Source: Dactylellina haptotyla (lineage: Eukaryota; Ascomycota; Orbiliomycetes; Orbiliales; Orbiliaceae). Taken from it: DNA of 64,000 bases. The translations under genes were made by a program, and so were the position numbers. Positions 11,664 to 24,056 of the stretch are shown here, piece by piece. Location of the stretch: contig CM062379.1 of the NCBI GenBank assembly GCA_031310005.1, positions 3,224,001 to 3,288,000 of the forward strand, given 5' to 3'. Under the pieces are notes generated by a model. It saw nothing but the letters and a program-made list of their open reading frames with translations. It did not search any database and was not told the DNA's origin. The first letter of the stretch is position 1. Every line of letters begins with the position of its first letter.

Positions 11664-13783
11664 ATGAGGTCGTCAAACTCCCTAATACTAACAGTCCTGC
11701 TGTTATTCGCGGCGCTAACCAGAGCTGCCGAATACGCCCTGGTAAGCTGCTCCCTCAACAGCTTCAGCTCCCTCTCCTGGTCGCAACCACATGCACCACC
11801 TGCGCAATTTTCCTCAAAGCTGACAACAATTGCCCTTTTTAAATTCTCTAGCGCAATAACGACGACGACCGGGAACGATGTTCCGGCATGTACGGCCCGA
11901 AAGCTTGGGGTGGAAAGGTATCACCGTACATTGAAGTCAAGTTTTCGCCCGAAAAGCCAGAGCCAGGCGAGGATGCGAAGGATATCGACGATTGGGCCGT
12001 TAGTATGTGCTTTTCCAGACACTCCCGTCATCCTGATAAAACGCGCGTATGGTTGCTTACCCGAATATTCCCGTGTTTCGTTAGGTCTCCTGATATTCGA
12101 ATATAAGGATGAACCATTGATTGGTGTAGACGGTGTCGACGCGCAGGGTAGACCGACGGTAACCACAGCTCTCCAAAACCTTTTCGGCTCTAATATGCGG
12201 CGCCAGAAATGCTAATAGAACCGAATGAAAATATTTAGAAAATCCCAACCTGCTCCGATGATGCGATTAAGAACAAATACTGCAAGCAAAGCCAGCTCGG
12301 ACTCTTCATTTTAGACCCTAAAGCCAACAAGACCGCGAAAAATCCAATCCTCACAAAGACCGTCAGGCTTAAGGACGGCGGACCGATAAACTACCCGATA
12401 AAACAGACTGGGTTCTACTGCGTTGCCACCTGGGGATACGCTGCGAAGCATTATACTGGTGTGGTCGAGTTTCGAAATGCGTATGGAGAGCTGCCGGCTT
12501 CTCAGATTCCGAAGCTACCTTTCTACGGCGGCATCACGATCCTATATGCGCTTATCGGAGTGTTCTGGGGGTTCCTTTATGTGCAGCACCGACGGGATAT
12601 ATGTACGGGAGTAAAATTGAAACTATATGTGAAAGGGAGGACGCTAATATTGGGGTTACAGTGCCGGTTCAAAACTACATTACAGCCATCATTATCTTTT
12701 TGATTATTGAAATGTTGATGACATGGGGATTTTATGGTACTTATCCACAGATTTCTACAGGTTCTGGGAAGTTGGCTAACAGACATCTAGATTATATGAA
12801 CATCCACGGCTCGAATATTGTCGCAAAAGTCTTCATGGTCATCGTCGCGGTACTCAATGCCGGAAGGAATTCTTTCTCTTTCTTCCTCCTGTTGATCGTG
12901 TGCATGGGATACGGTGTCGTCAAGTATGAATACCACAAGGCCATCTCGAGTTTATTTATAGTTTGCTAATTTGCTATTGTTTAGACCATCCCTCGGTTCT
13001 CTGATGTGGTACTGCAGAGCCCTCGCACTTGCACACTTCATCTTTGGCGTCATCTACTCCGTCGCATCACTCGCAATCGTCAGTCCCGAAACCGCCGGCC
13101 CGCTCGTACTCTTTGTCATCCTCCCTCTCGCTGCGACTCTGACCGCCTTTTACGTGTGGACTCTCAACTCGCTGAATCTGACGATGAAGGAGCTGTTGGA
13201 TCGTAAGCAGAACGTCAAGGCGTTGATGTACCGACGTCTTTGGTGGGTGTTGTTGGGCAGCATTATCGTCATCTTTGGCTTCTTCTTTCTGAACTCGTTG
13301 ACGTTCGCGGGTACCGGATCGCCGGACTTTGTGCCGACACATTGGCAGACGAGATGGTTCGTTCTCGACGGGTGGCTGAACTTGGTGTATCTGGTCGACT
13401 TGGCAGTTATCGCGTTCCTGTGGAGGCCAACGTTGAATAACAGGCGGTTCGCTATGAGTGACGAGGTACGATATATACCTTCCTCTTTTTTTACCGATAA
13501 GAACGGTTGTGCTAACAGATCGGTATAGATTGCGCAAGATGACGACGGTTTCGAAATTGCATCACTCGCCGGATCAGATGAAGATGAGGAGCGACACATT
13601 GGAGGCGAAACACCAATGGGACATCAACCTTTAGCACGAGATTCTTTTGACCAGCCGAGACATTCGCACGAAGGGGAGGCTATCTTCTCGGTTGGAGACG
13701 ACTTGGATAAATGGTCAGATGACGAGTCCGGATCGGAAGACGGCGAGGGGAAGAAGCTGAAAGGAAAGGGCAAAGATAAATAA
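11664..13783 (+). CDS. PTM1-like seven-transmembrane membrane protein
   Basis: Eight exons: 11664-11741, 11852-12002, 12085-12158, 12239-12602, 12662-12736, 12791-12923, 12985-13465 and 13529-13783, giving 536 residues. A signal peptide is visible (SLILTVLLLFAALTRAAEYA). A luminal domain of about 200 residues follows, with NDDDRERCSGMYG and Cys pairs such as PTCSDD/KYCKQ. Then come seven membrane segments including the family signature NAGRNSFSFFLLLIVCMGYG, then an acidic, Lys-ending cytosolic tail. This is the lung seven-TM/GOST family; yeast Ptm1 localises to Golgi and early endosomes and is proposed to help membrane traffic. Splice calls are supported by GCTAAT branch sites. The exon-3 donor (GTAACC at 12159) is the least certain; an alternative GTAGAC lies at 12126. 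Confidence 0.92.
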
Positions 13784-14434
13784 GCATTGCATAAGGAAAG
13801 GGTGTTCATAAGTATGAAGAGAGCGAGCATGAGAAAAGTGAAAAGAAGAAAAAAAACCTGAGAGGAAAAAGAACGATAAACTGGCGATGACGAAAGTATG
13901 ATTGAAGTGCACCGAGATGGTAATATCGATACCTAACCATAGACATATTTTATTTTTCTTTCTCATTCTTCCTTTTGGGTTAGCTGGCCTTCGGTGGGTA
14001 TTCACGGTTGTTCTTTTTTTTTCATTTATATATGTACGGGTGATATCCCTCTGTTCTATCTTTTCTTTTTATTACTGAGAAGCAAGGCGGTACTCTCGCG
14101 AGAAAATATTCATACTTTCCGTCTAGGAAACATGTCATAATGTGTTTATCTTGTGCTTTTCATTTTCCCTTTTACATTTTATATTATTTATGAGCACTAT
14201 ATGCTGTATTTTATGTATGCGTACTTATGGTAATGGAACAAAAGGATACGAAACGGGCGGATCTCATACCGACTATATAGCATAGCATGCGAATCGACCA
14301 CCCTTCATCCAGTAGTTTTAAAATTTACGTCGATGTGTCTCGAGGTATAGATGCATTCACAAGCCCAGCTCTAATATACATGCATGCATAAATTTCAGGA
14401 AATTCTCTGGACAGCGAGGAAAGAGGGAAATTGA
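13784..14434. other. Convergent intergenic region (PTM1-like / SRP9 3' ends)
   Basis: AT-rich 3' flanks of two convergent genes. Nothing coding or repetitive was seen beyond short ATGCATGCAT-type runs near 14380. Confidence 0.45.
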
Positions 14435-15010
14435 CTATTTCTTCTTCTTGTTCTTCTTCTTGCCACCTTTCGATCCTCCCGCAGCAGCAGCAGCACTTCC
14501 CTCCCCACCGTCAGCTACCGCCCCCGCCACAGCATCTTTACTAACCGTCGGCGCCGAACCTCCCGTCTGCGCTTCCACGGCGGTAGCGGTAGTGCTCTCC
14601 GGAGGAATATCCTTCACGCCAGCCATACACCTGCCCAACCTGTGTAATCCGCCGACTAAACGGCCGACATCGGATATCTTGTCTGTTCTGAAGGTGACGA
14701 TGGCGCCGGATATGGGGTCGTAGGTCTTGAGTTTTAGTATCCCGCGGGGAGCTTTGGGTTTCTCTTCTGTTGGTGCGGCGGCGGTGGGTTTGATGGGTTT
14801 CGGGTGCCGCGTGGGCTTTGAAGGGTCTGGAGGGGGGGTTATGTGGTATGTTGTTGTTATTTTTGTCTTTTATTGTTATATTGAAGATATTACGTCAGTT
14901 TAGTGCGGTGGGATGTAAGTGGAAGAGGGGGGGCGTACAGTATTAGGATAAGCTTGGAGTAGCTGGAGAGAGCGTTCGACAAAGTCGACGGGCGAGTAGA
15001 CTCGCACCAT
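14435..15010 (-). CDS. Signal recognition particle subunit SRP9 (SRP21-type)
   Basis: Two exons on the minus strand: 15010-14939 and 14866-14435, phase 0, giving 167 residues. The product begins MVRVYSPVDFVERSLQLLQA, then YPNT|TKITTTYHI across the splice. This matches the fungal SRP9 pattern of a short helix followed by a TRITTKY-like strand. After a Pro/Lys-rich linker comes the second half (ILKLKTYDPISGAIVTFRTD, then VGRLVGGLHRLGRCMAGV). The C terminus is a low-complexity Ala/Gly stretch ending in a Lys-rich run. SRP9 pairs with SRP14 to bind the Alu domain of SRP RNA and slow elongation during targeting to the ER. The acceptor is AAAAG, a weaker form, but it restores the conserved frame. 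Identity is from remembered family pattern. Confidence 0.82.
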
Positions 15011-15570
15011 CGTGGAGAGGTCGGAGGTGTGAGGTTGATTGGGTCCGGAGGGTGGATATCAATCGATAGTGTGTGGGGGAGGCTAGGTGAAGTGTCGCGA
15101 GACGAAGTTGGCTTGTGTGAGCACCCGGATTCCTACAACGGATGACCAGTTCGACTGTGCGCCGCCAATGCGAGATGTAATGTGATGTCGTGCGTGAGCG
15201 GGCGAGTGTGCGGCAGAGGCTGGGGACAAGCCTGATGGAACGAGGTGGAAGGTCGGATGAAGCTGTTTTTGGGATGTTCGGGCGAGCGAGCGAGTGTACC
15301 ACAAGCCCAAAGTTGCGGTTTGGCAGATCCTTCATAGTATTTGGTAAACTACACACGCTTCATTTCCCGTTCACCGTTTTCATTTTCAACGGAGATTCAG
15401 CTGCGGCAGGGGGGGTGCTGCATGCTGGCTATATAAGAGACCGCAGATGACTTAGCATTGCTCTCTCTTTATAAATCTTCAATTGAGTGGGTTCTTTATA
15501 TATATAAATACGCAATTCTCTACCATAAACTGTCGAGATATACCGTATTGTCTGAACATATTCTGGACGT
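15011..15570. promoter_or_regulatory. Bidirectional promoter region SRP9 / DUF1308 gene
   Basis: 560 bases between divergent starts. A TATA-like run (alternating T/A then AAATA) lies at 15497-15510, about 60 bases before the first ATG of the + gene. The SRP9-proximal half is GC-rich. No other element could be assigned. Confidence 0.4.
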
Positions 15571-17507
15571 ATGTCAACTCACCAAAATACAACACCAACA
15601 ACGCAAGTCAGAATGGCAAATATCGTCGACTGCGACGACTTGTCCTCGGACGGCTCTGATTCCGCTGCCGCTCCACCGCTGAACCCGCTGGCCGATGAGC
15701 TTCTCAAGAGATGCATCGCCCTCTCCGATGAGATTGCCTTGCTCGAGAAGAAGCTGCTCCAGAGACTCCCTCCAAAGCAGAGGTCGAAGAAGGGCAATCT
15801 GCCCATAGAGCTACGGCATTTCAAGAATGCGATACAGGTGGAACAGAGACTGCTGGAAGCGGTAAGTGGGCCTTTTTCATACTTTAATCATTATTTATAT
15901 AGGTATATATCGATATATGAGAACAGTAGTTAATGTGAATATAGCTATCCTACAAAACCCCCACCGACAGGACGCTCCACTCTCTGCGCTCCTCCAATCT
16001 CAAGTTCCTCGAGTCCGTGTGGTCCGTCGCCAAAACCTGCAGCGGTCTGCAAGTCATATTCCGCACAGTCTACCTATTCGACCACCCGCCAGACGACGTC
16101 CCTAAACTGCGAGGCAAAGACAAAAAGCAACTGAAGCGCAAAAAGTCACCTGTGCAGGTGGACATAATCGCCCAAAACGGGCTCGAGTGGATCAAAGTCG
16201 CCAACCTTTCCGAGAAGCGACTGAACACAGAATTCGCAAAGGCCAGATGGGAAGCCGAAGGTTTCCGTGACGGGTCCGAAGACGAGTGTGGCGACGACGG
16301 CGATTACTGTCACAGTCCTACCGAACCTCCCTCATCCGCTCCGGAGACGGACAAACCCTCGCTCTCCAAAATAATCACCGACTTCCAGCACGATTCGGAC
16401 GCCTTCTCCCTCGTCAAGTCCGCACGGAGCATGGTCCAAGCTGCCCAGCAAACCCGGGTCCAATACCTCCACCCAGAGATAACAATCGTCCTCCCAAACA
16501 TAACCTACGACCCGCAAGAATCCCCGGACCCCTCCTCCCCAGTCCACGCCCTCATAACCGCCATCCTCTCCACCGGCGCACGAGTCCAAACCTCCAACAA
16601 AATAATCGGCAGCTCCACACCCCCCAACGCCAGCGGTGGCAGCAGCAGCAGCAGCGATAGTAATAATAAAAACAGCGCCAGCGCGCCAAAAGTAGACAAC
16701 CTGGGCAACTCCATCGAAGACGTCCTGCACCACCTCTCGCGCACCTCGGACCCGATAACCCTCATCACCCCGCGCATAATCCTCGACTGCACCATGCTGC
16801 TCGCGCTGGTCTCCGACCTCTCCCACGAAGACGTCGCCGAATCCCCCATCTTCCACCGCTATATCCTCGCCCAGGTCCGCGCCGAGCGCGAGGAACCCCT
16901 CCTCCCGCACTGGCTGTACCCGTGCATCTCCGGGCGCCAGATGAGCTGTACTTTTGAAGCGTACAAGCGGTTCCGTGAAATAGTAGAGATCGTGGGCAGC
17001 GAGCGGGAGAAGCGGCGGGCGGAGGCGCTGGTTGCCGGCGCACCGAGGGATTGGAAACATCCTGTGCGCAAGAATTCCGTGTCTTCGGCTGTGGATACCA
17101 CGACACAGCGGGAGCCGACGGTATTATCGTCGCCCGTGGACGAAAAGACGAAACGGGGACTGCTGGAGACGTTGCAGGAGTTGTCGAAACATCAGGTGCC
17201 CGTTGATTTACAGCTGCCGATTACCGTTATCGACGGGCTGGACGCCGAGTTGATGGCGCACGACCCCGTGGCCGCGAAGATCGGCCCGGAACTGTCATCT
17301 GTGAATAGGAGTTCGCTGTTCGCCGCGTGGGAGCTGGGGTGGACGATTGTGACGACGAACGGGAGCGTGGTTAAAAGGTTGGAGTGGTTGGTGGAGGAGA
17401 ATAGAACCAAGGACGAGGATGCGGGACCAAAGGTGCATTTGGTGGCTATCGCGCGATCGTTAGTGGGGAAGATGAAGCGGAGCGCGGAGATATTAAAGGA
17501 GGATTGA
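15571..17507 (+). CDS. DUF1308 (C7orf25/UPF0415-like) domain protein
   Basis: Exons 15571-15861 (donor GTAAGT) and 15945-17507, phase 0, 617 residues if the first ATG is used; a second in-frame ATG at 15613 would give 603. The N-terminal part is helical and charged (LLKRCIALSDEIALLEKKLLQR), followed by FLESVWSVAKTCSGLQVIF and a conserved block with VDIIAQNGLEWIKV. A long middle contains a low-complexity Ser/Asn stretch near 16630-16680. The C-terminal third carries ITPRIILDCTMLLALVSDLSH and a nuclease-like ending (ITVIDGLDAE, then WTIVTTNGSVVKRLEWLVEE). DUF1308 has been compared with PIN-like folds, but I cannot assign a reaction. The gene is head-to-head with SRP9 and convergent with RNR2. 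Confidence 0.8.
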
Positions 17508-17981
17508 TAAATATTCACATATATTCTCAATAGTCACAGCGGATAGCAGAGAATGAGTTAATACTTTGTTATTAAACTTTCAATATTGCTAATGTCTCGC
17601 ACCGAGCGGAGAGTCTTCAATACAAAAGGAGGTAGAAGTACACAATGCAGGGGTTTGAATTATGTTATACAATGTATTTGGAGAGCAAATCGAATTGCTC
17701 GTTATAGTTATAAAAGACGTGCTCCATGATATGCACGCCATACAAGGACTCCGCTCAAGACAAAAACATAAAATAGAAAACGCCAATTACACTCCAATAC
17801 CTACCGTAATACAAAGACCAGACAGAAGCCACCATTAAACCATAAAACACATCAAGTTATATTTACCAGAATGCAATAACCCATTATATATACCCGTAAA
17901 AGACGCTCAAAGCAAGAAAAGGGGAGTCCCATTTGACCCAAGCAAGGTGGAAGCTAAACACAAGAAACACAGACGAGGCGT
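17508..17981. other. Convergent 3' flanks (DUF1308 gene / RNR2)
   Basis: 474 AT-rich bases between two stop codons. No coding or structured element was recognised. Confidence 0.45.
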
Positions 17982-19196
17982 TTAGAAGTCATCGTCGAAA
18001 GAGATGCCAGCCATGTTTGTGTTCTGTGGGGCAGCAGCGGGGGAAGAGCTGGATACCAATGGGGAGGCGGTGGCCTCGGCCTTCTGCTGGGTCTTGGCCA
18101 TGACACCGGCCTTCTGGTAGTCGCTGACACGCTTCTCGAAGAAGTTGGTCTTGCCGGCGAGGGAGATGGTCTCCATGAAGTCGAATGGGTTGGTGGAGTT
18201 GTAGACCTTGGGGTTGCCAAGGGCGATGAGGAGTCTGTCGGCGACGAACTCGATGTACTGCTTCATCAACTTGGCGTTGATGCCGAGGAGAGGGCAGGGG
18301 AGGGCCTCGGTCAAGAACTCTTGCTCGATGGTGACGGCCTCGGTGATGACGGCCTCGACGGCGGCCTTGCTTGGGCGGTTGTTCAAGTGGCTGAACAGGA
18401 GACAAGCAAAGTCGGTGTGGAGACCCTCGTCACGGGAGATGAGTTCGTTGGAGAAGGTGAGACCGGGCATGAGACCACGCTTCTTGAGCCAGAAGATGGC
18501 GGCAAAGGAGCCGGAGAAGAAGATACCCTCGACGGCGGCGAAAGCAACGAGACGCTGGGCGAAGGTGGACTCTTCGTCCTCGATCCAACGAATGGCCCAG
18601 TCGGCCTTCTTCTTGATGCAGGGGATGGTGTCGATGGCATCAAAGAGGTATGTGCGCTGGGAGTTGTCCTTGATGTAGGTGTCGATGAGGAGGGAGTAGG
18701 TCTCGGAGTGGATGTTCTCCATCATGATCTGGAAGCCGTAGAAGCAGCGGGCTTCGGGGATCTGGACTTCGTTGGAGAAGCGCTGGACGAGGTTCTCGTT
18801 GACGATGCCGTCAGAGGCGGCGAAGAAGGCGAGAACGTGGGAGATGAAGTAGCGCTCGTCGTCGTTGAGGCGGTTGTGCCAGTCGTGGAGATCCTTGCTG
18901 AGATCGATCTCCTCGGCGGTCCAGAAGGAGGCCTCGGCCTTCTTGTACATCTGCCAGACCTCGTGGTAGTTGATGGGGAAGAGGACGAAGCGCTTCTTGT
19001 TCTCGACGAGGATTGGCTCGTCGGCCTCCTCGGGCTTGAGATTGTTGAAGGCGGGGGCTTCGGGCTCCTCGACCTTGAGGGGGGCGACGGCGGAGGACTT
19101 TTTTAACGAAGCGTCGACCTCCTTGTTGTCCTTCATTTTGAGGGCGTTGAAGGCGGCGATGGCCTGTCGTGTCTCGCTCATGATGATATCAGACAT
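17982..19196 (-). CDS. RNR2: Ribonucleoside-diphosphate reductase small subunit
   Basis: Single exon, 404 residues, a normal length for fungal R2. The class Ia diiron-tyrosyl radical set is complete: metal ligands D129 (AASDG), E160 and H163 (MENIHSETY), E223 (AVEGIFF), E257 and H260 (RDEGLH), and the radical tyrosine Y167. The C-terminal end ISFDDDF is the acidic-aromatic tail that docks on the large subunit. It makes the radical used by R1 to reduce ribonucleoside diphosphates to deoxy forms for DNA synthesis, in the cytosol. The 5' flank has several ACGCG-type boxes (see the separate entry), fitting G1/S control. The first ATG ([10 protein letters not shown]) is used; a second Met at residue 6 is possible. 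Confidence 0.98.
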   Translation of the reverse strand: MSDIIMSETRQAIAAFNALKMKDNKEVDASLKKSSAVAPLKVEEPEAPAFNNLKPEEADEPILVENKKRFVLFPINYHEVWQMYKKAEASFWTAEEIDLSKDLHDWHNRLNDDERYFISHVLAFFAASDGIVNENLVQRFSNEVQIPEARCFYGFQIMMENIHSETYSLLIDTYIKDNSQRTYLFDAIDTIPCIKKKADWAIRWIEDEESTFAQRLVAFAAVEGIFFSGSFAAIFWLKKRGLMPGLTFSNELISRDEGLHTDFACLLFSHLNNRPSKAAVEAVITEAVTIEQEFLTEALPCPLLGINAKLMKQYIEFVADRLLIALGNPKVYNSTNPFDFMETISLAGKTNFFEKRVSDYQKAGVMAKTQQKAEATASPLVSSSSPAAAPQNTNMAGISFDDDF

Positions 19197-19240
19197 TGTG
19201 AGTATAAATTAAAAAAACTTGGTCTACAAGCGATGCAAAG

Positions 19241-19292
19241 AGATGATGATGATGATATATGAGATGATGATAGTAATAATGATGATGACAAT
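19241..19292. repeat. GAT-rich simple repeat in the RNR2 leader
   Basis: Interrupted GAT trinucleotide runs (ATC on the transcribed strand) lie 45-95 bases upstream of the RNR2 ATG. They are likely part of the 5' UTR. Confidence 0.6.
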
Positions 19293-19460
19293 CAGGTAGG
19301 AGGATCAATATGATGTCCGATTCTGGAGTAGTGATTGGGTGATGAGGAGAAAGAAGAGGGAAGGGAAGAAGGCGTGACTGAGGACGAGGTTGAAGTCTCT
19401 TTTATAAAAGAGATTGCACGTATTTGTTTTCCGACACGAAAAAAAAAGAGGAGGAGGGAA

Positions 19461-19770
19461 GACGCGATCCCCTTCATTCCGAGACGCGCTATTTGACACT
19501 GATTTACGCGTGGGCGAATGAAAGAACAAAAGGCTCCGGTTGCCAGCGAGATTGCCATCGCGACGTCGCCCGTTGCAGCGACCGAAAAGGGCTGAGGTGC
19601 GTTATCTGATCCTGCACGGACCGGGCCCCCCTGCGCCTCTCATCAAACACGCTCCGCGCGGTCAATCACAATAAACACCGCGTAAAGTGTCTCTCCCTTC
19701 GACATTTTCGGTGATTCGGGCGTAGTCTGCAGCGAACGACTTCCCCTTCTGTGTATCACGTGACGCGCGT
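19461..19770. promoter_or_regulatory. Cluster of MCB-like (ACGCG) boxes upstream of RNR2
   Basis: Directly visible: GACGCG at 19461-19466 and 19483-19488, the palindrome ACGCGT at 19506-19511, CCGCGT at 19678-19683, and GACGCGCGT at 19762-19770. They lie 265-575 bases upstream of the RNR2 start codon. ACGCGT is the MBF (Swi6/Mbp1; Cdc10/Res) site that drives G1/S genes including RNR in yeasts. The functional role here is inferred. Confidence 0.6.
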
Positions 19771-20465
19771 CTCCGTGATCTCGACATCTTCCTCCTCTTC
19801 TTCCTTCTCTCCCGGCGAGAGTGGAAGCTCCATCCAGCCGGGGTCGATTCGTGCCTTCACCTCTCGCCCCCTGACTTTTTATCTCTCCGACTCGGATTCC
19901 ACGTTTCTCCCGTTGTCCCCGAAACGCCCCCCGGATAGAGTAGTCTGAGCGGAGAGCATCGATACCTCATATCCAGTTCGCCTGGCGACAATCCCACAAT
20001 CGCCCTCCTTACGTTATGCGTGTCCGATGACTCAAATGTGTTCCTTTTAAAAATATCTACGCTAGCCCCCGGTGTCACGTAAAGGTGTGGCTTTGATGAG
20101 TCCCAATCTCCTATCCAAAAGTAGCATTGTTATTGATATCACGAACGCCCCTCCGAAATACTATTCTTTTTTTTTTAAACTTCCCCCCTCCCAAAGAATA
20201 AATGAATCAATCAGTCGCTCTCACAATACCATACTTATAGACAGATATAAAAAAAATAAAAAAATTATGCAATGATTGTGAACCTCAAAACCAAATTCAA
20301 ACAAATCAAAACCTTGCCCGCTATTAACAAACCGATCCATTATGTATACGCGAAACCCAATTGTCTACCCCAGGCGACAATTCCCAATTATAGATGGATA
20401 GACCGGGCCTCGTTATCATTAGTCATCCAGATGAGCCATAATCCGGGGAACGGCGGCCCATGACA

Positions 20466-22628
20466 TCATTTCCTAGCCGCCGTCCCCGTCTGGTACTTCA
20501 TCTTCTCGCTCTTGCCACCGTGCATCGCCGCCTTCTCCTCCTTCGTCATCTTCTCCCCCTCCGCGTCCTTCATCCCCGCGTCCTCGGCTTTCGATCCCGG
20601 GTTCAACGGCTTGTTCTCGTCGTAGTCAACCTCCTTCACCACCCCGAGACCTTTTGTTCGGCCCTCTCGGAACAACAGCTTGTCTCCCGGCAGAATGTAC
20701 TCCCTGCGCGCGCAATTGTTCGTTAGTGATTTATATTAGATTATAAGTGTAGTGATAATAACTTACGGCCGCTGGACAAATCTGAATGCAACCAGCGCTC
20801 GATCACCCGTCCGTACGGTGTCCCGATCGAGGTCGATGATACTGCAGGTCTGGGACACCGGCCCGACGTGCAACATCGCCTGGTACCTCTTTCTGATAGT
20901 CGTGGCGTGGCTCAAAATCATAACTTCAGCCACGAACTGTCTCGAGGCCTTCGGTGGCGCCTCCTCCGTCTTCGGGAGCACCACCATTCCCTTCCTCACA
21001 TCTCGCCGGCGCACCCTTCTCAGGGCGAAACTCGCGCTCTGCCCAGCCGTCACAACCGGCACCCCGATTCGTTTCCTCTCGATCGATCGAATCTGCGTCG
21101 AGATAAAGTTACCCAGGCTGTCAGGCCCGATCAGAATCGGGTCGCCCGCGTGAATAACCCCGCTCTTGACCACCCCGGACACCACAGTTCCCACGAACGG
21201 CACCGAGAAGGTGTCATTAACGTAAAACTCAAAGGGAGCGTTCTGGTCAAAGTGTCCGTGGTACGGCAGGATGTTCAGGAACGTCCGCACAAAGTCCAAT
21301 CCTTCTCCCGTGACGTTCGAAACCTGGAAGATCGGGCATATTCTGTCGCTCACGAAATGTGTGGCGGTAGAGATGGCCTCGTCCTGAGACTTGATGAAGA
21401 TTGGTATCTTCCTCGCCCCGCCGGATTTGAGGATTTTTGTGATCTGGTTGACGGTCTGCGCGAGAATGTTCGGTGGGGTCATATCAATTTTCGTGATGAC
21501 CACCATGATCGGGACATTGAGGGCAACCGCTATCCCCAGGTGCTCTTTACTCATTCCGATGAGACCATTATTGGCGGCGACCATTAGGAGACAGTAGTCC
21601 GGCGAGGTACCCAACAGACCGAAAACTGTAGTGCGCAGGTACTTCTCGTGCCCGGCAAGATCGGTGAAGGAGATCACTTTGGCCTAGAGTTATAATAATT
21701 AGCTGCTTTGAAGCTCCCTCCGAGCTCTGCAGAATATCACAAATCATACCGATTTCTTGCCAATCTCCTCCCACGTCAGTTTCCTCCCTGCCTGGCTGCT
21801 CACAATCTGAGACTGGGCGTCGAATCCCATAATCTCCATACCAACACTGGAAGTCCTCCCACTCTCAATCTCGTGCTTGTGTCTGAAGAGGTTCACTCGA
21901 GCCTTCCCTCGTCCGTCATCAAGCTGTCCCTTCACCAGAACTCCCAACATGGTAGACTTCCCAGCGTCGACTATATTCATCACAAAAATCCACAATCAGC
22001 CTTTCTTATCCTCCTTTCATCTCAAATATCTTCCTTGACAGCAATAAAACTCACCATTTCCCACAACAGCAACCCTAATCTCCAACAGCTCCTCCATACT
22101 CTTCGGGACCTGTCTCACCATCAACTTCCCTCGCGCTCCCTTCCCGTCTCCACCATCCCCATCAACCACATCCACCGTCTGCAAAACCGCACATTGCGCG
22201 TTCAACCCGGTCAAGCACGCAGCAACATTCCCATACGCCTTCTCGTACTCCTCTTTCGAAAAGCCCATCGAGTCTCCGTTATCCTCATACCCAAGCTCAA
22301 ACAAAGCCTCTCCGCGCCCTTCCTCCAACCGCCGCCGGAGTAGAGCGTCGAGGCCGCCTTCGGTCCCCAACAGCTGGTCTTTTAGCTTGACCCGCGGGCC
22401 GTCATCGGTGTTGAGTCCTAGTTCATCGATAAAGCTGAGTTCGTCAACCGCTTCCTCAAGAGACTTGTTTGTTGCTGTTGCGACGAGCTTTGGGGGAGCG
22501 CTGGCGCCAGTTTTGCTGGTGGACCCTGTGCGGGTGCGGTGCCGGGCTGCGGCGGCGTTGGAGACGTGCTCGACGAATTCGCTGAGGGAGTTGCCGCCGG
22601 CACCGGCGGCTCGGGATGGCCCTGACAT
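20466..22628 (-). CDS. GTPBP1/GTPBP2-type translational GTPase
   Basis: Four exons on the minus strand: 22628-22055, 21970-21750, 21683-20767 and 20703-20466, giving 649 residues, close to human GTPBP1. The N terminus is about 180 residues of family-specific sequence. G1 is VVGNVDAGKST, split by the first intron. G3 is DLAGHEKY rather than the DxPGH of EF-Tu, as in the GTPBP family. G4 is TKID. Domain II follows ([20 protein letters not shown]) and domain III ends in a Lys-rich tail. The human relatives help rescue stalled ribosomes and link to mRNA decay; the fungal role is less clear, so function is inferred from family. It is cytosolic. The gene is tandem with RNR2 and TUF1 on the same strand, with separate promoters. 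Confidence 0.9.
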
Positions 22629-24056
22629 TTGAGAGTCGCCTTTTTTTATTTATGTCTCTGGGGTGTTTAAAAGTGGGTTTCTGGGGAAGGTTTTTGGTTG
22701 GTTGGTTATGGGGTTATGGGTTTGGTATGTCCTAGCTAGTAGCTCTGTGGAGAGGTGGGGGAGAAGCTCCCCTGCGTTTGTTGACGTAGGATAGATAGAT
22801 ACTCAGGAGACAAAAATGCTTATGTGAAAAGCGAGTGTTCGAATGCAAGCTCGGAGTCGCAATTAATTGGGACCGGAGAGACTCAATTGATGAATTTGCG
22901 AGCACGAAGGGGGACGGGGAGTAGCAATTGACAGCTGTCAAGAAAAGGGAGATAGTTTAATGGATCAAATGGGTAAAATCAGGTTCCACGTTTTAATCGG
23001 TGCCGGTTGGACGTGTTGTATCTGCAATTATGGACAACCAGCTGCAATAGACGATTCATTGGCTGAGCAGCGAAATGATGAACAACGACGGATTGAGGTG
23101 ATGTTCTGAAGTGATCTCGTTTCAATCGTCTGTGTGATTAATTGACCGTAACCGTATACATGGAGAGAAGGGGGAAAGAGGGAGAGCGAGCGAGTGGGGC
23201 CTTTTATGGTCGAGGAGAGGAGCTGTGGTTTGATATGACTTGGTCGTTTGCTTGACTCATCTGATGTGGTCATCGAAAACAACCGCGACGAGACCGAACC
23301 TCCTCACAACACATCCCCACGGCAAGTATTCACAGCTGACAGCAACACCACTGCTAACAAGTCCGGAAGGCCCGTTTGTGTGAAGGATCAGGTTCCGTGA
23401 ACGTTCGAGACTATTCTCATGCAAGGTCCCTCGTCCGGCTTCACCATTCCCGGGGCTAAGCGAGAGCTGAGGCTGTTTTGATTTGAAGAAAACCCAACCC
23501 GCTGGCCAAAAGCGCACTGTTTCGGGCGAGTGATTATCTTGATTTCAAAATACAACAAGCGCAATCTGTGAAAACTAGCCGGGTCGATCGATAGCTCTGG
23601 CGATGGAAAACATCACACCCATTGATGTAGAGAAGTTATTTCATTCTATATCGTACATGCTGAGGAATTGATGAATGTAGAGAGTTTGCCCGTCCCCCCG
23701 CTCCGTTTATTCCTACATTCTGGGGGGGGGTTTTGTTTCTTTCTTTTCTCCATTGGTGAAGTCGAGTTGGGGAGGGAATATAAATACACGAAGGAAAGAG
23801 TATATAACAGGAATATGTCTATATGCACAAGAGAGGAAAAAATGGAGGGTGCTATTTCTTCCATCAAAAAAACTGAAGGTAGGGATTCGATCGTGTTACA
23901 TTCGTAAAAGCTTATCCTTTCATTCAACCCGCCAATTCCCACAACATCTCCGCTTTGACCGGTTTCTCAAATGCCAAAACACTCACAACTGGAAAACTGG
24001 TGGGATAGGTAAATTCTTTACCCTCATCTTTCTTAAAGAGAGGCTCTTTCGGTCGT
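22629..24056. other. Intergenic region (GTPase promoter / TUF1 3' flank)
   Basis: 1.43 kb with no recognisable gene. A run of nine G at about 23721-23729 and TATATAA-like strings near 23800 are the only marked features. Confidence 0.45.

Larger units (their letters stand above)
19197..20465. other. RNR2 promoter and GTPase 3' flank
   Basis: 1.27 kb between two minus-strand genes. Next to the RNR2 start is a GAT/ATC-rich low-complexity leader (19241-19292). The central part holds the ACGCG boxes. The distal part (about 20080-20440) is AT-rich 3' flank of the GTPase gene. No coding signal was seen. Confidence 0.5.

Noticed and set aside
16332-17060. 242-codon ORF on the minus strand
   Set aside because: Antisense shadow of the DUF1308 gene, with biased Gly/Val/Glu composition and no family pattern.
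18321-19106. 261-codon ORF on the + strand
   Set aside because: Exact antisense of the RNR2 coding exon; Gly/Leu/Val/Glu-rich composition comes from the reverse of conserved codons.
20868-21587. 239-codon ORF on the + strand
   Set aside because: Antisense of the GTPBP-type GTPase; His/Arg/Asp-rich with no homology pattern.
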